From Brucella thiophenivorans (GTDB lineage Bacteria; Pseudomonadota; Alphaproteobacteria; Rhizobiales; Rhizobiaceae), in NCBI RefSeq assembly GCF_002252445.1, contig NZ_NNRJ01000051.1, forward strand, positions 248,001 through 312,000: a DNA stretch of 64,000 bases. Direction: 5' to 3'. The position numbers and the translations under genes are program-made. Position 1 is the first letter of the stretch; each line of letters opens with the position of its first letter. The notes under the pieces are model-generated. The model was not told the origin of the DNA. It was given only the letters and a program-made list of their open reading frames with translations, and ran no database searches. This document shows, one piece after another, positions 8,763-18,242 of the stretch.

Positions 8763-9563
8763 TTAAAGCTTTGCTACCTTTTTAAGATCGTCAACTGCGC
8801 CGGGTGCGGCGGCAAAAACTTTGCTGCCCTTGGTAAGCTGCTCACCTTGTGTCGGGAACGGATGCGTATAGCCACCTGCTTCGCGCACAAGGCAGAACCC
8901 AGCCATACAATCCCATGCATGCATATACGGCTCGTAATAGCCAACCAGCCTGCCGGCGGCGACGTAAGCCAGCATCAATGCGCCTGAGCCATTGCGGATG
9001 AAAGTGCCGCCAGCTTCCAGCAGATCCTCGACGATCGTGGCCACCACCTGCGGCGTCACATAATTATTGGCACCAATGCCAGTGACGGCATTGCGGATAT
9101 TGCGCGTTTCATCAAGCGTCAGCTTCTTGCCGTTGAGCGTTGCGCCCTGCCCTTTGGCCGATGCGTACAACTCATCAAAGCAGGGTGCCTGAATGACACC
9201 AATGACCGGCTCACCATCTTTCAATACCGCAATGGAAACACACCAATTCGGCATTCCGTTGACGAAAGGGCTTGTGCCATCAATCGGATCGACCACCCAA
9301 GTATAACCGGATGCACCCTCATTCAACCCGTATTCTTCGCCGAGAAAACCATCGTCGGCAAAAGCATGCGCCACGCGGTCACGAATAAGCTGCTCCACAT
9401 CGCGGTCGGCAATTGACACCACATCCTGCGGATCGCGCTTGGTTTCAATAACCAGAGTTTCGCGCTGATTGAAGTAATCGAGTGCCTTTGCACCTGCTTC
9501 AAGCGCAATTTCCTGCGCAAGCTTAAACCGAGCTTCAAGCTCTTTTGAAATGTCCGATGTCAT
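8763..9563 (-). CDS. inositol-monophosphatase-family phosphatase
   Basis: 266 residues of the Mg-dependent IMPase/HisN/CysQ family. Metal-site motifs are GEEYG (about residues 75-79), VDPIDGTSPFVNG (91-103) and WDCMAGFCLVREAGG near residue 220. The substrate cannot be read from the sequence: inositol phosphate, histidinol phosphate or another sugar phosphate are all possible. It is the last gene of an operon whose other members are an AfuABC-like importer, and it abuts the inositol catabolic genes. Dephosphorylation of an imported phosphorylated sugar or cyclitol is therefore the most attractive role. It lacks a signal peptide and is cytoplasmic. Confidence 0.85.
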   Translation of the reverse strand: MTSDISKELEARFKLAQEIALEAGAKALDYFNQRETLVIETKRDPQDVVSIADRDVEQLIRDRVAHAFADDGFLGEEYGLNEGASGYTWVVDPIDGTSPFVNGMPNWCVSIAVLKDGEPVIGVIQAPCFDELYASAKGQGATLNGKKLTLDETRNIRNAVTGIGANNYVTPQVVATIVEDLLEAGGTFIRNGSGALMLAYVAAGRLVGYYEPYMHAWDCMAGFCLVREAGGYTHPFPTQGEQLTKGSKVFAAAPGAVDDLKKVAKL

Positions 9564-9608
9564 GCTTGGTATCCAGTCAGAGGGAATAAAGGCGCATGGT
9601 TCATGCGC

Positions 9609-10670
9609 TCAATTGTTGATGATGGCAAGGCCACGCGGCTTGAAATGGATCGCCACGTCAGTCAGTGGAGCAAGTGCTTCTTCGACGGCCGGATCTACGA
9701 TGAAAAGCTTGCCATGCTCAGTCTCGATTTCATATTCGATATGGTCGCCAAGATAGGCAGAATGCGCAATGCGGCCTGCAAAATCCCCACCCGTCTGCGG
9801 CTGCAAGGTCACTGCGTTTGGACGAACAGCCAATTGCGCAGGCCCCGGCTTGATATTGCGGGATGCGAGCCGATGAACAAGATTGCCCACAAGAATGGTT
9901 GCCTGCCCTCCATCAACGCTGATCACTTCACACGGCACCACATTCGCCTCTCCCATAAAATCGGCAATAAAGGCTGATGCCGGAGACTCATACAAATCCC
10001 GCGGACTGCCCTGCTGCGCTATATCGCCATCTTTCATGACAATAATTGTATCGGAAACCGCCAAAGCTTCATCCTGATCATGGGTAACATAAACGGCAGT
10101 GAAACCCAGCCGCTGTTGCAATTCCCTGATTTCCGTTCGCACACGACGACGCAATCGAGCATCCAGATTGGAAAGCGGCTCATCAAGCAGAAGGACCTGT
10201 GGCTCCAGCACCAATGCGCGCGCAACGGCAACGCGCTGCTGCTGCCCGCCAGAAAGTTCGGCTGGCAGACGATGCCCCATCCCGGCGAGGCCTACAAGTT
10301 TCAGCCCTTCTTCTGCGCGTTCGCGCGCTTCCTTTTTCTTCAAACCGGAAGATTCAAGCCCATAAGCAACATTATCAAGTGAACTCATATGCGGAAACAG
10401 CGCATAGGACTGGAACACCATCGATACGTCACGCTCATTGGCAGGAAGCATGGTCACATCCTTGCCACCGATTAGAATACGACCCGATGTGGGATGCTCA
10501 AGCCCCGCCAACAAACGAAGCGTTGTGGTCTTCCCGCAACCCGACGGCCCAAGCAGCGTGACAAGCGTGCCGGGTTGAACAGTGAGGGACAAATCCGGCA
10601 GGGCAGTGAAATTGCCGAACTTCTTGGTTACGTTTTGAAAGGTAACGGAGCCGGGACGGATCACAGTCAT
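9609..10670 (-). CDS. ABC transporter ATP-binding protein, AfuC/FbpC-like
   Basis: 353 residues. Walker A GPSGCGKTT (41-49), signature LSGGQQQRVAVARAL near 140, Walker [13 protein letters not shown] near 160, and a C-terminal TOBE regulatory region (about 280-345). It is coupled to the permease gene by a 4-base overlap (ATGA). Such subunits are commonly annotated as ferric-iron transporters, but the partner binding protein resembles AfuA, so a phosphorylated organic solute is more likely. Confidence 0.88.
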   Translation of the reverse strand: MTVIRPGSVTFQNVTKKFGNFTALPDLSLTVQPGTLVTLLGPSGCGKTTTLRLLAGLEHPTSGRILIGGKDVTMLPANERDVSMVFQSYALFPHMSSLDNVAYGLESSGLKKKEARERAEEGLKLVGLAGMGHRLPAELSGGQQQRVAVARALVLEPQVLLLDEPLSNLDARLRRRVRTEIRELQQRLGFTAVYVTHDQDEALAVSDTIIVMKDGDIAQQGSPRDLYESPASAFIADFMGEANVVPCEVISVDGGQATILVGNLVHRLASRNIKPGPAQLAVRPNAVTLQPQTGGDFAGRIAHSAYLGDHIEYEIETEHGKLFIVDPAVEEALAPLTDVAIHFKPRGLAIINN

Positions 10671-12892
10671 GCGGCTTTCTCCTGTTGAACGGTTTTGACG
10701 GGCGTGAGGGCTGCGACGCGATTTTCACGCCGTAATTTGCGTTGGCCCACAAGCAGCTGAAAGAGCGCAATCACAACAACCATCACGACAATCAGCGCCG
10801 AGGAATAGGCAATTGCGACGCCAAACTCGCCATTCTCGACAAGGCCAACAATATAGGAAGTTGCCATGTTGTATTCTGCCGAGACGAGGAAGATGACAGC
10901 GCTGATGGATGTGATTGCTCGAACGAATGAATAAACCAGAGCCGCAGTGATGGCAGGCCGCAAAAGCGGCAGAATAACCTTGCGTATGGTTCGGAAGCTC
11001 CCCGCGCGCAGTGTCAGTGATGCTTCATCAAGGCTTTTGTCGAGCTGGCTCATGGCGGCGATGCCACCGCGCACTCCCACAGGCATATTACGGAACACGA
11101 AACACGCAATCAGGATCAGCGCCGTACCGGTCATTTCGAGCGGCGGCAAATTGAACGCCAGGATGTAGCTGACACCGATGACCGTTCCGGGAATGGCGAA
11201 GCTCAGCATCAGCGCAAACTCAAACACGTTACGTCCGAAGAAACGCTGCCGCACGATGAGATAAGCGGTAAGCAGGCCGACTGCGGCGGTAAGCGGGGCC
11301 GAGATCAGCGATATTTCCATTGTCGTCCAGAAAGAGTTCCAAGCAACACCGGTCCACGCAAAACCGCTATCTGTCCATGCCACCGAGAAAGCACGGCGAT
11401 AATGATCGAATGTGAGCGAATTATCGAGACCCCAAGTGCGTACAAAACCGCCGACAAGGATCATGATATAAACAACGACGGTGAAGATCATCCATGGAAT
11501 GACCATTGCATAAACGCCGATCTTCAACCCGCGTGGCAATCCGGCGTGCATACCGGAATCGCCCTTGCCGGTCACGGTTGCAAAGTTTTTACCCGACAAC
11601 CAAAGGCGCTGTATGAGGAACGCCGACAACGTGAAGCAAAGCAGCACAATCGCCAGAACCGCAGCACGCGACGGGTCATTTTGAGCTCCAACCACGGCAA
11701 AGAAGATTTCGGTCGACAACACGCCATGGCTGCCACCCAGCACCATAGGATTGCCGAAATCGGCCATGCTTTCGATAAAGGCGATCAAAAATGCATTGGC
11801 CAGTCCCGGCGCCATCAACGGCAGTGAAACACGGTTGAAAGTACGCCAGCGGTCAGCACGTAAAGTCTGTGATGCCTCTTCCATAGAAGGCGATACACCT
11901 TCAACGACACCGATTAGAACCAGAAATGTGATGGGCGTGAATGACAACACCTGTGCAATCCAGATGCCTGTGAGACCATAAAGCCAGCGGCCCGGCTCAA
12001 CGCCAAAAATGTTTGAAATCTGCTCTGTCACTACTCCGGCGCGACCAAACAGCAAAATTAGCGCCAGACCGATAACGAATGGTGGCGTGATGATCGGCAA
12101 CACCGTTAGAATACGCAGGCCCTTCTTGAACGGAAATCCTGTACGTGTTGCAACAAGTGCAAAAGCCAGCCCCAAAAGGGTTGAACCCGAGGCAGTCATA
12201 AGTGCGAGCCAAAGCGTGCGCCATGCCACACCGCAACGCCCATCGCCGATCACACAAGCAAGGCTCCAGATCGAAGAGTCCTGTATATTTGCAATGAAAC
12301 CATCCGGCTTGAAGGAACCGTCAAAATCCTGAACGGAAGCGCCAAACATGCTTAAAATCGGATAGAATACAAAGACGCTTACAAGCGCCACCAGCAGAGT
12401 GATGGAGGAGACGACAAAAGCATCTCCTTTCATCACACCCCGTTCGGCAAGAGCGAACGAGAATATCAGCAGAAAACAAAGGCCAGTCAGGACGGCACCT
12501 ACACCAAAAGCTGGTTGTCCATCGGCTAGCTGACCGAAAAGTGTCTCGCTAAAGGCCCAGTTCCAGCCTGTGAAACCAATGGCCAATCCTTGCAATGCAA
12601 GAAGTCCAGCGCCGAGAAGGCTTGCACCGATCAAAACGGACGTGCGTTTTTCGGCAGACATTGCAAAGCGAGCAAAACCACAAACGAGCATCAGCACTGC
12701 AATAACAGCAAGCCATGGCCGGCCGTAAACGAATATTTGCAGAATACCGGGAGCATCTTCCGCCTGACTAAAAATCCCTTCAAGCCAGTTGAAACTGAAA
12801 AACCCATGCTCAATGCGATACCAAGGCAGGATAAGGAACGCCACCAAAGCCAGCGCCAGAACTATATCAAGCCGTCGATTATGTTGTTTCAT
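10667..12892 (-). CDS. ABC transporter permease with two fused membrane domains, AfuB-like
   Basis: 741 residues, hydrophobic throughout. It has extra N-terminal membrane segments and two BPD-type permease domains, each with an EAA-like loop (EEASQTLRADRWRTFNRV around residue 340 and DEASLTLRAGSFRTIRKV around residue 630). This duplicated architecture is typical of FbpB/AfuB/PhnU-like permeases that work as a single chain with one ATPase dimer. The ATG is at 12892, and the stop overlaps the ATPase start by 4 bases. A stem-loop separates it from the upstream binding-protein gene. Confidence 0.88.
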   Translation of the reverse strand: MKQHNRRLDIVLALALVAFLILPWYRIEHGFFSFNWLEGIFSQAEDAPGILQIFVYGRPWLAVIAVLMLVCGFARFAMSAEKRTSVLIGASLLGAGLLALQGLAIGFTGWNWAFSETLFGQLADGQPAFGVGAVLTGLCFLLIFSFALAERGVMKGDAFVVSSITLLVALVSVFVFYPILSMFGASVQDFDGSFKPDGFIANIQDSSIWSLACVIGDGRCGVAWRTLWLALMTASGSTLLGLAFALVATRTGFPFKKGLRILTVLPIITPPFVIGLALILLFGRAGVVTEQISNIFGVEPGRWLYGLTGIWIAQVLSFTPITFLVLIGVVEGVSPSMEEASQTLRADRWRTFNRVSLPLMAPGLANAFLIAFIESMADFGNPMVLGGSHGVLSTEIFFAVVGAQNDPSRAAVLAIVLLCFTLSAFLIQRLWLSGKNFATVTGKGDSGMHAGLPRGLKIGVYAMVIPWMIFTVVVYIMILVGGFVRTWGLDNSLTFDHYRRAFSVAWTDSGFAWTGVAWNSFWTTMEISLISAPLTAAVGLLTAYLIVRQRFFGRNVFEFALMLSFAIPGTVIGVSYILAFNLPPLEMTGTALILIACFVFRNMPVGVRGGIAAMSQLDKSLDEASLTLRAGSFRTIRKVILPLLRPAITAALVYSFVRAITSISAVIFLVSAEYNMATSYIVGLVENGEFGVAIAYSSALIVVMVVVIALFQLLVGQRKLRRENRVAALTPVKTVQQEKAA

Positions 12893-12943
12893 ACTCTATC
12901 CGCTTTTTTGCTCATGGCCTGCAAAGTGGATGCAATTCATCGT

Positions 12944-12967
12944 CTTCCGCCGAAAAACCGGCGGAAG
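12944..12967. other. intercistronic stem-loop after the AfuA-like gene
   Basis: Inverted repeat with 9-base arms, CTTCCGCCG and CGGCGGAAG, and a 6-base loop, between the binding-protein gene and the permease gene of the same operon. It has no T-run in the transcribed (minus) direction, so a role in mRNA stabilisation or partial termination is likely. This would favour excess binding protein, as in malE-malF. Confidence 0.6.
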
Positions 12968-13011
12968 GTCGATAAAAATGAAGGATTGCTTACCGCAGAT
13001 GCGGCTATGTT

Positions 13012-14040
13012 TTAATTGGCCTTTGCTCCGATTTCCTTATCCCAGCGGTCAAGGATTTCCTTGCGCTTGGTCGGTTCGCCATACGTCTTGAAGTCGTAGT
13101 CGATCAGCTTGATGTCTTCAAAGCGAGGTGACTCTTTCGGGACTTCAGCGTTCTTGTTGGAAGGAAGCTGGAAGGATTTCGCATCCTTCATCTTCGACTG
13201 CACGTCTGCTGTCAGAGCCCAGTCATACCATTTCTTGGCGTTTTCGAGGTTGCGGGCACCCTTGATGATCGACATGGAGCCGATTTCATAACCCGTGCCT
13301 TCGCAAGGGGCGACCGATTTAATCGGAAAGCCTTCCGCAGTCATCGCAACCGCATCATGCATGAACACGATTCCGATGCCGTTTTCACCACGCGCCGCTG
13401 ACTTTACCGGTGCTGAACCTGACTTGGTATATTGCGAAACATTAGAATTGAGCTTTGCCATATAATCAAAGGCTTCATCCTCGCCCATCAGCTGAACAAG
13501 TGTGGCAAGCGCCGTATAGGCGGTGCCGGAAGAGTTTGGATTGGCCATCTGGATTTCGCCCTTATAGGACGGATCGAGCAGGTCAGCCCAGCAAAGCGGC
13601 TCTTTCAGGCCCTTCTTGCTGAGAATATCTGTGTTGTAGCCCCATCCAAGCGCACCGGCATACACGCCGACAGTGCGAAACTCAGAGCTTTCAGCCTGCT
13701 TTTTTGCCCAATCCTGCAGTTCATCGAGCTTTGGCGATTTATATTCGAGCGTCAGACCTTCTGAAGCGGCTTGCAGATGTGGATCTCCTGTGCCAGCCCA
13801 CCAGATGTCTGTCTTCGGGTTACGCGCTTCAGCACGCACCTTGGCATAGGTTTCACCAGATGACAGACGAACCATATTGACCTTGATACCGGTATCTTTC
13901 TCAAATGTGTTCTTCATCAGCTCACAGATCACGACATCTGCCGAACAGATAAGATTGAGATTACCAGAAGCTTGTGCCGAAACCGCAAATGATGAAACGC
14001 CAGCGGCAAAAGCCGCGGCCATAAGTGCTGAACGCATCAT
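13012..14040 (-). CDS. periplasmic substrate-binding protein, AfuA-like
   Basis: 342 residues with a cleavable signal peptide (MMRSALMAAAFAAGVSSFAV, cut near the following SAQASG). The mature part is a cluster-D type binding protein of the 'iron(III)/spermidine' superfamily. The segments MANPNSSGTAYTALATLVQL and CEGTGYEIGSMSIIKGA resemble AfuA of Actinobacillus, which binds hexose phosphates although originally annotated as an iron-binding protein. The clear twin-tyrosine ferric site of FbpA is not evident near the C terminus. First gene of the operon; GGGAGG lies just before the ATG. Confidence 0.85.
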   Translation of the reverse strand: MMRSALMAAAFAAGVSSFAVSAQASGNLNLICSADVVICELMKNTFEKDTGIKVNMVRLSSGETYAKVRAEARNPKTDIWWAGTGDPHLQAASEGLTLEYKSPKLDELQDWAKKQAESSEFRTVGVYAGALGWGYNTDILSKKGLKEPLCWADLLDPSYKGEIQMANPNSSGTAYTALATLVQLMGEDEAFDYMAKLNSNVSQYTKSGSAPVKSAARGENGIGIVFMHDAVAMTAEGFPIKSVAPCEGTGYEIGSMSIIKGARNLENAKKWYDWALTADVQSKMKDAKSFQLPSNKNAEVPKESPRFEDIKLIDYDFKTYGEPTKRKEILDRWDKEIGAKAN

Positions 14041-14052
14041 TATTCCTCCCTT

Positions 14053-14131
14053 TAGAGCAACTGAGATCGGCGTGAATCCAATCCGCGCTCTAACTCATTT
14101 GTTTTGCAGCGCCTCCACGCTGCAGCTTTTT
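14053..14131. other. promoter region of the afu-like operon with degenerate repeat and hairpin
   Basis: This gap between the AfuA-like gene and putA has a GAGC...GCTCTAA arm pair (14055-14092) that looks like a decayed copy of the palindromic repeat seen intact at 18043 and 56525. It is followed by a plus-strand hairpin GCAGCG-CCTCCA-CGCTGC (14106-14123) and a short T-run. No gene was found here. The hairpin may be incidental. Confidence 0.35.
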
Positions 14132-14261
14132 GCAAGCCTGTGCATAGTCTTTGCCTTTTAATCTGATGTGTCAATCAACTTTTATAAATTTTATTCTGAA
14201 AATTATAGAAACGATTTAATCATTCTGTTTCTGCACAGCCTTGCAACGATGCACAAAAACG

Positions 14262-14285
14262 AAAAAGGCGACGCGAAGGTCGCCT
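14262..14285 (-). terminator. rho-independent terminator of putA
   Basis: On the minus strand the arms AGGCGAC and GTCGCCT with loop CTTCGC are followed directly by a run of T. It lies 25 bases beyond the putA stop codon. Confidence 0.88.
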
Positions 14286-14309
14286 CAGTCTCACTCATGT
14301 AAAGACCTA

Positions 14310-17300
14310 TCAGCCGATGGCCATCAGGCTGGCATTTCCGCCTGCAGCAGTGGTGTTGATAGAGGTCGAAACCTCTTCCAGCAACCAGCTCAGGCAATAG
14401 CAATCTGCATTTTGTGCCAACTGCGCCGAGGTTGCAGCCTGTGTCAGCACGAGCGGACCGGGAAGTGCTGCCAGCTTCTTGTTAATATCGATGAGGCGCT
14501 CGCCCTCACCTTCAACAAGCGCACCGGCGAAAGGCGCATCTGCCTGCCAGTCTTTCGTCCAGACAACACGCGCAGCGACGCTTGAAGGCAAGCCCTTCAG
14601 AACATTGCGCAGACCCGACGCCTCATCAATGATGGCCTCGTTGCCGGTGGCAAGTGCGGCAGTCAGCTGACGATAAAGGCCGGATTCAGTCTGTGGAGCC
14701 AGAAGAATACGACCACGCGCATGAAGCGCATAGAGATTGCGTTCACCAACCGGACCCGGAAGCTCGATATTTAAACCAAGTGCAGAAGCACTGCCGGTTT
14801 CACGAGCGGCCTGCGCCAGTTCATTCATGCCGCGATTACCGAGCCATTTTGCGAAATCATTGAGCGCTGGATCGCTGTGAACCGAAGCCATGCGCGGCGG
14901 GATTGGCGCAGTTTCAACAAGGCGACCGAGATAGAGCGGACCGCCAGCCTTCGGACCCGTGCCGGACAGACCACGGCCCCCGAAAGGCTGGACGCCCACA
15001 ATTGCACCGATAACGTTGCGGTTGATGTAGATGTTACCAACGCGGATGCGATCAGCAACATGAGCAATCGTTTCATCAAGTCGCGTATGCAGACCAAAGG
15101 TCAGGCCATAGCCGGTAGCATTAATGTCATCGATCAGGCTGTCCATGTCGTTACGCTTGTAGCGTACAACATGCAGAACCGGACCAAACACTTCACGCTT
15201 CAGATCGCGCAGACTGTCAATCTCGACGATGGTTGGAGCAACGAAAGTGCCTTTCCCGGTTTCAGGTCCAAGCGGAAGCTGCTCCACCTTACGACCCATA
15301 TCGCGCATCGTCTGAACGTGCTTTTCGATGATGTCCTTGGCTTCAGCAGTAATTACGGCGCCAATATCAACTTTCAGCTTATCGGTACGGCCAATGGACA
15401 GTTCCTTGAGCGCGCCTTTGAGCATAGTCAGAATGCGATCAGCAACATCTTCCTGCAGGCAAAGAACGCGCAGGGCCGAACAACGCTGTCCGGCGCTATC
15501 GAAAGCTGAGCCAATCACGTCGAACACGACCTGCTCGGCAAGAGCGGACGAATCCACGATCATGGCATTCTGCCCGCCGGTTTCAGCAATCAGCGGGATC
15601 GGCTTACCATTAGGCAGCAGACGCGACGCAAGCTGCGCCTGAATAAGACGTGCAACTTCGGTCGAGCCGGTAAACATCACACCACAGGTCTCCTGTGCTG
15701 CAACAAGGGCTGCACCTATACGGCCATCACCCGGCAGTAGCTGCAAAGCATCAGCAGGAATGCCAGCTTCATGCAGAATACGCACGCCCTGTGCAGCGAT
15801 GAGCGGGGTTTCTTCAGCAGGCTTTGCCAGAACCGGATTGCCTGCAACTAGCGCTGCTGCAATCTGGCCGGTGAAGATTGCCAGCGGGAAGTTCCACGGG
15901 CTGATACAGACAATTGGACCAAGCGGCTTGTGTGCAACGCCCAGCGTGCGGCGGGTCTGTTCGGCATAATAACGCAGGAAGTCGATAGCTTCGCGCACTT
16001 CTGCAATCGCGTTTGGCATGGACTTGCCAGCTTCACGCATGATGAGACCGAGAAGTTCTGCCATTTCACGCTGCATGATGTCGGCAGCGCGATCAAGGCA
16101 GGCTGCACGATCAGCAGGCAAAACGTGAGACCAGCTTGCAACAGCCTTCTCAGCCGCTTTCATTGCTTGCGCAACATCGTCGGCGGCGATTTCCGTAACC
16201 GTACCCACGACATCGGAATGATCGCCGGGGTTCAGAACCGGACGGCTCTCACCCTTAACCTTGCTTCCCACAACCTGCGGTTCCGCAGTCCAGGCGCGCG
16301 TAGCATTGGCTTTGAGCGTTTCGCTCAATTCTGCCAGCTGTTCTTCATTGGAAAGGTCAAATCCCACCGAATTTTTGCGAATGCCATAAAGGCCTTCAGG
16401 AAGGCTGATCTGGTCGTGACGTGCACCGACAACGGCCATCGAACGAACGACTTCCGCAGGATCGGCAATCAGTTCATCAACCGACACGCTCTTGTCGCCA
16501 ATGCGATTGACGAAGGAAGAGTTCGCACCGTTTTCGAGCAGACGACGAACCAGATAGGCCAGCAGCGTTTCATGAGTACCAACCGGCGCATAAATGCGGG
16601 CTGGACGACCTAGCTTCGATGCACCGACGACTTCGTCATAAAGCGGCTCGCCCATGCCATGCAGGCACTGGAATTCATAAGAGCCGGTTTTGAAGTCCGG
16701 GCCTGCCAGATGATAGATCGTGGCAAGCGTCTGCGCATTATGCGTTGCAAACTGCGGGAAGATCACATCGCGGGCGCCAAGCAATTTGGCCGCGCAAGCA
16801 ATGTAGGAAACGTCGGTATGAACCTTGCGGGTGTAGACCGGGAAATCTTCAAGGCCATCAACCTGCGCACGCTTGATTTCGGCATCCCAGTAAGCGCCCT
16901 TAACGAGACGAACCATGACACGACGATTGTTGCGACGAGCAAGATCGATAATGAAATCAAGTACAAACGGGCAGCGCTTGCCATAGGCCTGCACCACGAA
17001 ACCGATGCCTTCCCAATCAGCCAGATCAGGATCTTCAATCAGGCTCTGCAGAAGATCAAGCGAAAGCTCAAGACGATCTGCTTCTTCCGCATCGATATTG
17101 AGGCCGATATTATACTGCTTGGAAAGGGCTGCGAGCTCCTTCACCTTTGGCAGCAATTCGCTCATAACACGTTCGCTTTGCGCGCGAACATAGCGCGGAT
17201 GCAGTGCTGAAAGCTTGATCGAAATGCCGGGACCATCATAAATGCCACGGCCAGCGGAAGCGCGGCCGATCGCGTGGATCGCAGTCTCGTAATCCTTGTA

Positions 17301-17993
17301 ATAACGTTCTGCGTCGGCCGCAGTCGTGGCAGCTTCACCAAGCATATCATAGGAATAACGGAAGCCGCGCTCTTCAAGCGACTTAGCACGCTTGAGTGCT
17401 TCATCGATGGTTTCGCCCGTGACGAACTGCTCGCCCATCATACGCATGGCCATATCCACACCGCGACGGATGACCGGCTCACCACAACGGGCGATCAGGC
17501 GCGTAAGCGCTGCCGAAAGGCCGCTGTCATTGACAGTGTTGGTGAGCTTGCCGGTAACAACAAGCCCCCAGGTTGCAGCATTAACGAACAGCGAGCGACC
17601 GCCGCCGACATGCGACTTCCAGTCGCCATTTGAAATCTTGTCACGGATCAGCGCATCACGCGTTGCCATATCCGGGATACGCAGCAGCGCTTCGGCAAGG
17701 CACATCAACGCCACGCCTTCCTGGCTCGACAGCGAATATTCATGCACCAGACCTTCAACGCCCGTGCCCTTATGCTTGGCACGCAGGGCTTCGATCAGCT
17801 TGCGCGCCGTTTCGCGCACCTGTTTCGCCGTTTCTTCCGGCAGGGTCGCCTGCTGAACGATTGCTGTCACGCATTCGGCTTCTGGCCGACGATAGGCATC
17901 GGTGATTGCCTTGCGCAACGGCGTCTGTACGCGAATTGGCGGCGCGAAATTCTGGAACACAGGAGTAGCGTTGGTGGTTAGCTTATCAGTCAT
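14310..17993 (-). CDS. putA: bifunctional proline dehydrogenase / L-glutamate-gamma-semialdehyde dehydrogenase
   Basis: Oxidises proline to glutamate in two channelled steps. 1227 residues. The FAD-dependent proline dehydrogenase barrel covers about 140-470 (RVMVRLVKGAYWDAEIKRAQ; YAPVGTHETLLAYLVRRLLE). The NAD-dependent aldehyde dehydrogenase covers about 560-1020 (ISPWNFPLAIFTGQIAAALV; catalytic cysteine in SAGQRCSALR near residue 836; GVQPFGGRGLSGTGPKAGG). About 200 C-terminal residues follow, as in the longer PutA types. There is no N-terminal ribbon-helix-helix domain, so it is not an autorepressor; control probably comes from the divergent Lrp-type gene. Confidence 0.96.
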   Translation of the reverse strand: MTDKLTTNATPVFQNFAPPIRVQTPLRKAITDAYRRPEAECVTAIVQQATLPEETAKQVRETARKLIEALRAKHKGTGVEGLVHEYSLSSQEGVALMCLAEALLRIPDMATRDALIRDKISNGDWKSHVGGGRSLFVNAATWGLVVTGKLTNTVNDSGLSAALTRLIARCGEPVIRRGVDMAMRMMGEQFVTGETIDEALKRAKSLEERGFRYSYDMLGEAATTAADAERYYKDYETAIHAIGRASAGRGIYDGPGISIKLSALHPRYVRAQSERVMSELLPKVKELAALSKQYNIGLNIDAEEADRLELSLDLLQSLIEDPDLADWEGIGFVVQAYGKRCPFVLDFIIDLARRNNRRVMVRLVKGAYWDAEIKRAQVDGLEDFPVYTRKVHTDVSYIACAAKLLGARDVIFPQFATHNAQTLATIYHLAGPDFKTGSYEFQCLHGMGEPLYDEVVGASKLGRPARIYAPVGTHETLLAYLVRRLLENGANSSFVNRIGDKSVSVDELIADPAEVVRSMAVVGARHDQISLPEGLYGIRKNSVGFDLSNEEQLAELSETLKANATRAWTAEPQVVGSKVKGESRPVLNPGDHSDVVGTVTEIAADDVAQAMKAAEKAVASWSHVLPADRAACLDRAADIMQREMAELLGLIMREAGKSMPNAIAEVREAIDFLRYYAEQTRRTLGVAHKPLGPIVCISPWNFPLAIFTGQIAAALVAGNPVLAKPAEETPLIAAQGVRILHEAGIPADALQLLPGDGRIGAALVAAQETCGVMFTGSTEVARLIQAQLASRLLPNGKPIPLIAETGGQNAMIVDSSALAEQVVFDVIGSAFDSAGQRCSALRVLCLQEDVADRILTMLKGALKELSIGRTDKLKVDIGAVITAEAKDIIEKHVQTMRDMGRKVEQLPLGPETGKGTFVAPTIVEIDSLRDLKREVFGPVLHVVRYKRNDMDSLIDDINATGYGLTFGLHTRLDETIAHVADRIRVGNIYINRNVIGAIVGVQPFGGRGLSGTGPKAGGPLYLGRLVETAPIPPRMASVHSDPALNDFAKWLGNRGMNELAQAARETGSASALGLNIELPGPVGERNLYALHARGRILLAPQTESGLYRQLTAALATGNEAIIDEASGLRNVLKGLPSSVAARVVWTKDWQADAPFAGALVEGEGERLIDINKKLAALPGPLVLTQAATSAQLAQNADCYCLSWLLEEVSTSINTTAAGGNASLMAIG

Positions 17994-18042
17994 GGTGCAA
18001 TGCTCGCAAAAACAGGCTTAAGCCCAATTCAACTATGCTTTC

Positions 18043-18140
18043 GAGCGCATTTCGATCTGATTATATCAGATCGGCGCTCTCATTCTTTTTTTAAGCGCAT
18101 CTTTTCCGAAAACCGTCTCACACTTTTCGGGATGCGCTCT
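18043..18140. repeat. Rhizobiales-type intergenic palindromic repeat, copy 1
   Basis: Two nested inverted repeats: GATCTGAT-TA-TATCAGATC inside GAGCGC...GCGCTC, then GCGCATC...CCGAAAA...TTTTCGG...GATGCGC. The sequence style (GAGCG arm, T-rich link, then a CCGAAAA/TTTTCGG hairpin) matches the short palindromic repeats common between genes in Brucella and rhizobia; a second copy is at 56525. It occupies the putA-putR divergent promoter region and leaves about 100 bases before putR for regulation. Confidence 0.65.
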
Positions 18141-18242
18141 ATGTGGTCGCACACTATCACTGGTGCAAATTGCATTCTTCCTTCATTTGATCCATATAAA
18201 GGCAATTCGATCCTATTAAAGCGACTTCAAGAGGCAATTTGA

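Noticed and set aside
9609-14040. Ferric iron (FbpABC) transporter
   Set aside because: The binding protein resembles AfuA more than FbpA, the paired tyrosines of the FbpA iron site are not evident, and a phosphatase gene closes the operon.
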